Position numbers and translations under genes: made by a program
In this document: piece by piece, positions 22,204 to 22,531 of the stretch
How positions within the stretch are numbered: the first letter of the stretch is position 1
How the letters are laid out: each line of letters opens with the position of its first letter
The notes under the pieces: model-generated
The model's input: only the letters and a program-made list of their open reading frames with translations
Databases searched by the model: none
What the model was told of the DNA's origin: nothing
Assembly (NCBI GenBank): GCA_002437575.1
Contig: DJQK01000073.1
Span: forward strand, 13,611 to 36,141
Direction: 5' to 3'
Length of the DNA: 22,531 nucleotides
Source of the DNA: Clostridiales bacterium UBA6388
GTDB lineage: Bacteria > Bacillota > Clostridia > Oscillospirales > Oscillospiraceae

Positions 22204-22531
22204 TTGTATGAATGTGCCGATTATCTATAATTTTTAAGCGATAAGCAGGGTGAAGTTATTCTAAAAACACGTTTTGGGGAAACCGTTCAGACCTTTTCCA
22301 GCCCGCCGCCGTGCGGCAGACCCGGATCGGCCGCTTCAGGCAGAACAGCTGTTCCGGGGAAAACCGGAAGCGTTCGTTTGCCATCGCCGGCTTCATATGG
22401 CAAAGCAAAACGCAGCCACTTTAAGAGCGTTGACACAGGAAAACAAGCAGGAACCCAGTAAAATCAAGGCTTAAGGAAGCTCTGATTAAATCAGCGGCTG
22501 TGGACGGCGAGAGATTTTTCGTCAAGTCAAG
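22204..22531. other. Gene-poor stretch with inverted repeats
   Basis: No convincing gene is visible. The first 60 nt are AT-rich. Between 22331 and 22404 there are several inverted repeats: the palindrome GAACAGCTGTTC (22343-22354), TTCCGG/CCGGAA (22352-22357 with 22364-22369), CGCTTC/GAAGCG around them, and TTTGCCAT/ATGGCAAA (22377-22384 with 22397-22404). The end of the stretch carries part of a dispersed repeat. A short frame starting with TTG at 22274 lacks a ribosome site and family similarity. Confidence 0.5.
22505..22531. repeat. Partial copy of the palindromic repeat at 2266-2428, cut by window edge
   Basis: These 27 nt match 2297-2323 at 25 positions; both differences are transitions. 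The shared core is CGGCGAGAGATTTTTCG. The match runs to the last base of the window, so the rest of the copy is outside. The flank at 22470-22500 differs from the first copy. Confidence 0.65.

Noticed and set aside
22274..22474. 66-codon + strand frame starting with TTG
   Set aside because: No Shine-Dalgarno sequence, no similarity to any family I know, and the stretch is made of inverted repeats.

Overview
The window comes from a GC-rich, anaerobic, Gram-positive-type bacterium, most likely a clostridium of the Oscillospiraceae/Ruminococcaceae kind. The evidence is the anaerobic (cobalt-early) cobalamin pathway, lipoproteins in place of periplasmic proteins, PlsY, a PadR/DUF2812 pair, and strong GGAGG ribosome binding sites. 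The species cannot be named from the sequence.

Left part (1-4700), mixed genes. The 3' part of a D-2-hydroxyacid dehydrogenase gene (+) ends at a hairpin terminator shared with the convergent padR-DUF2812 pair (-). That pair has a near-consensus promoter set among repeated CGATAT half-sites. Upstream lies a 163-bp imperfect palindrome (2266-2428), then a small coiled-coil protein gene, plsY (both -) and an M42 metallopeptidase gene (+). The peptidase gene converges on the end of the large operon.

Main part (22203 down to about 4774, all on -): one compact 16-gene cobalamin operon. It has a consensus promoter (22176-22203), a cobalamin riboswitch (21993-22150) and a terminator in the leader (21880-21902). 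In transcription order the genes are: a lipoprotein form of the cobaltochelatase CbiK; a lipoprotein with two NEAT-like beta domains; a BtuFCD-type ABC importer (binding lipoprotein, permease, ATPase); cbiL, cbiA, cbiC, cbiD, cbiF, cbiG, cbiH; a CobK(CbiJ)-CbiE-CbiT triple fusion; cbiB; cobD; and cbiP. A GC-rich hairpin closes the operon. Most junctions are 4-13 nt overlaps or gaps of 0-2 nt, which suggests translational coupling. Together these genes cover cobalt insertion, corrin ring methylation and contraction, amidation, and attachment of the aminopropanol arm. Uroporphyrinogen/sirohydrochlorin synthesis, corrinoid adenosylation and nucleotide-loop assembly (cobU/S/T/C) are not in the window.

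The most striking part is the front of the operon. A chelatase that is clearly exported and lipid-anchored is followed by an apparent surface tetrapyrrole-binding lipoprotein, an importer, and then CbiL, the enzyme that uses cobalt-sirohydrochlorin. This order suggests, without proving it, an extracytoplasmic route for capturing or metallating tetrapyrroles that feeds the biosynthetic pathway.

Right end (22204-22531): no convincing gene. It holds several inverted repeats and, at the very edge, a 27-nt match (25 identical) to the palindrome at 2266-2428, which indicates a dispersed repeat family.
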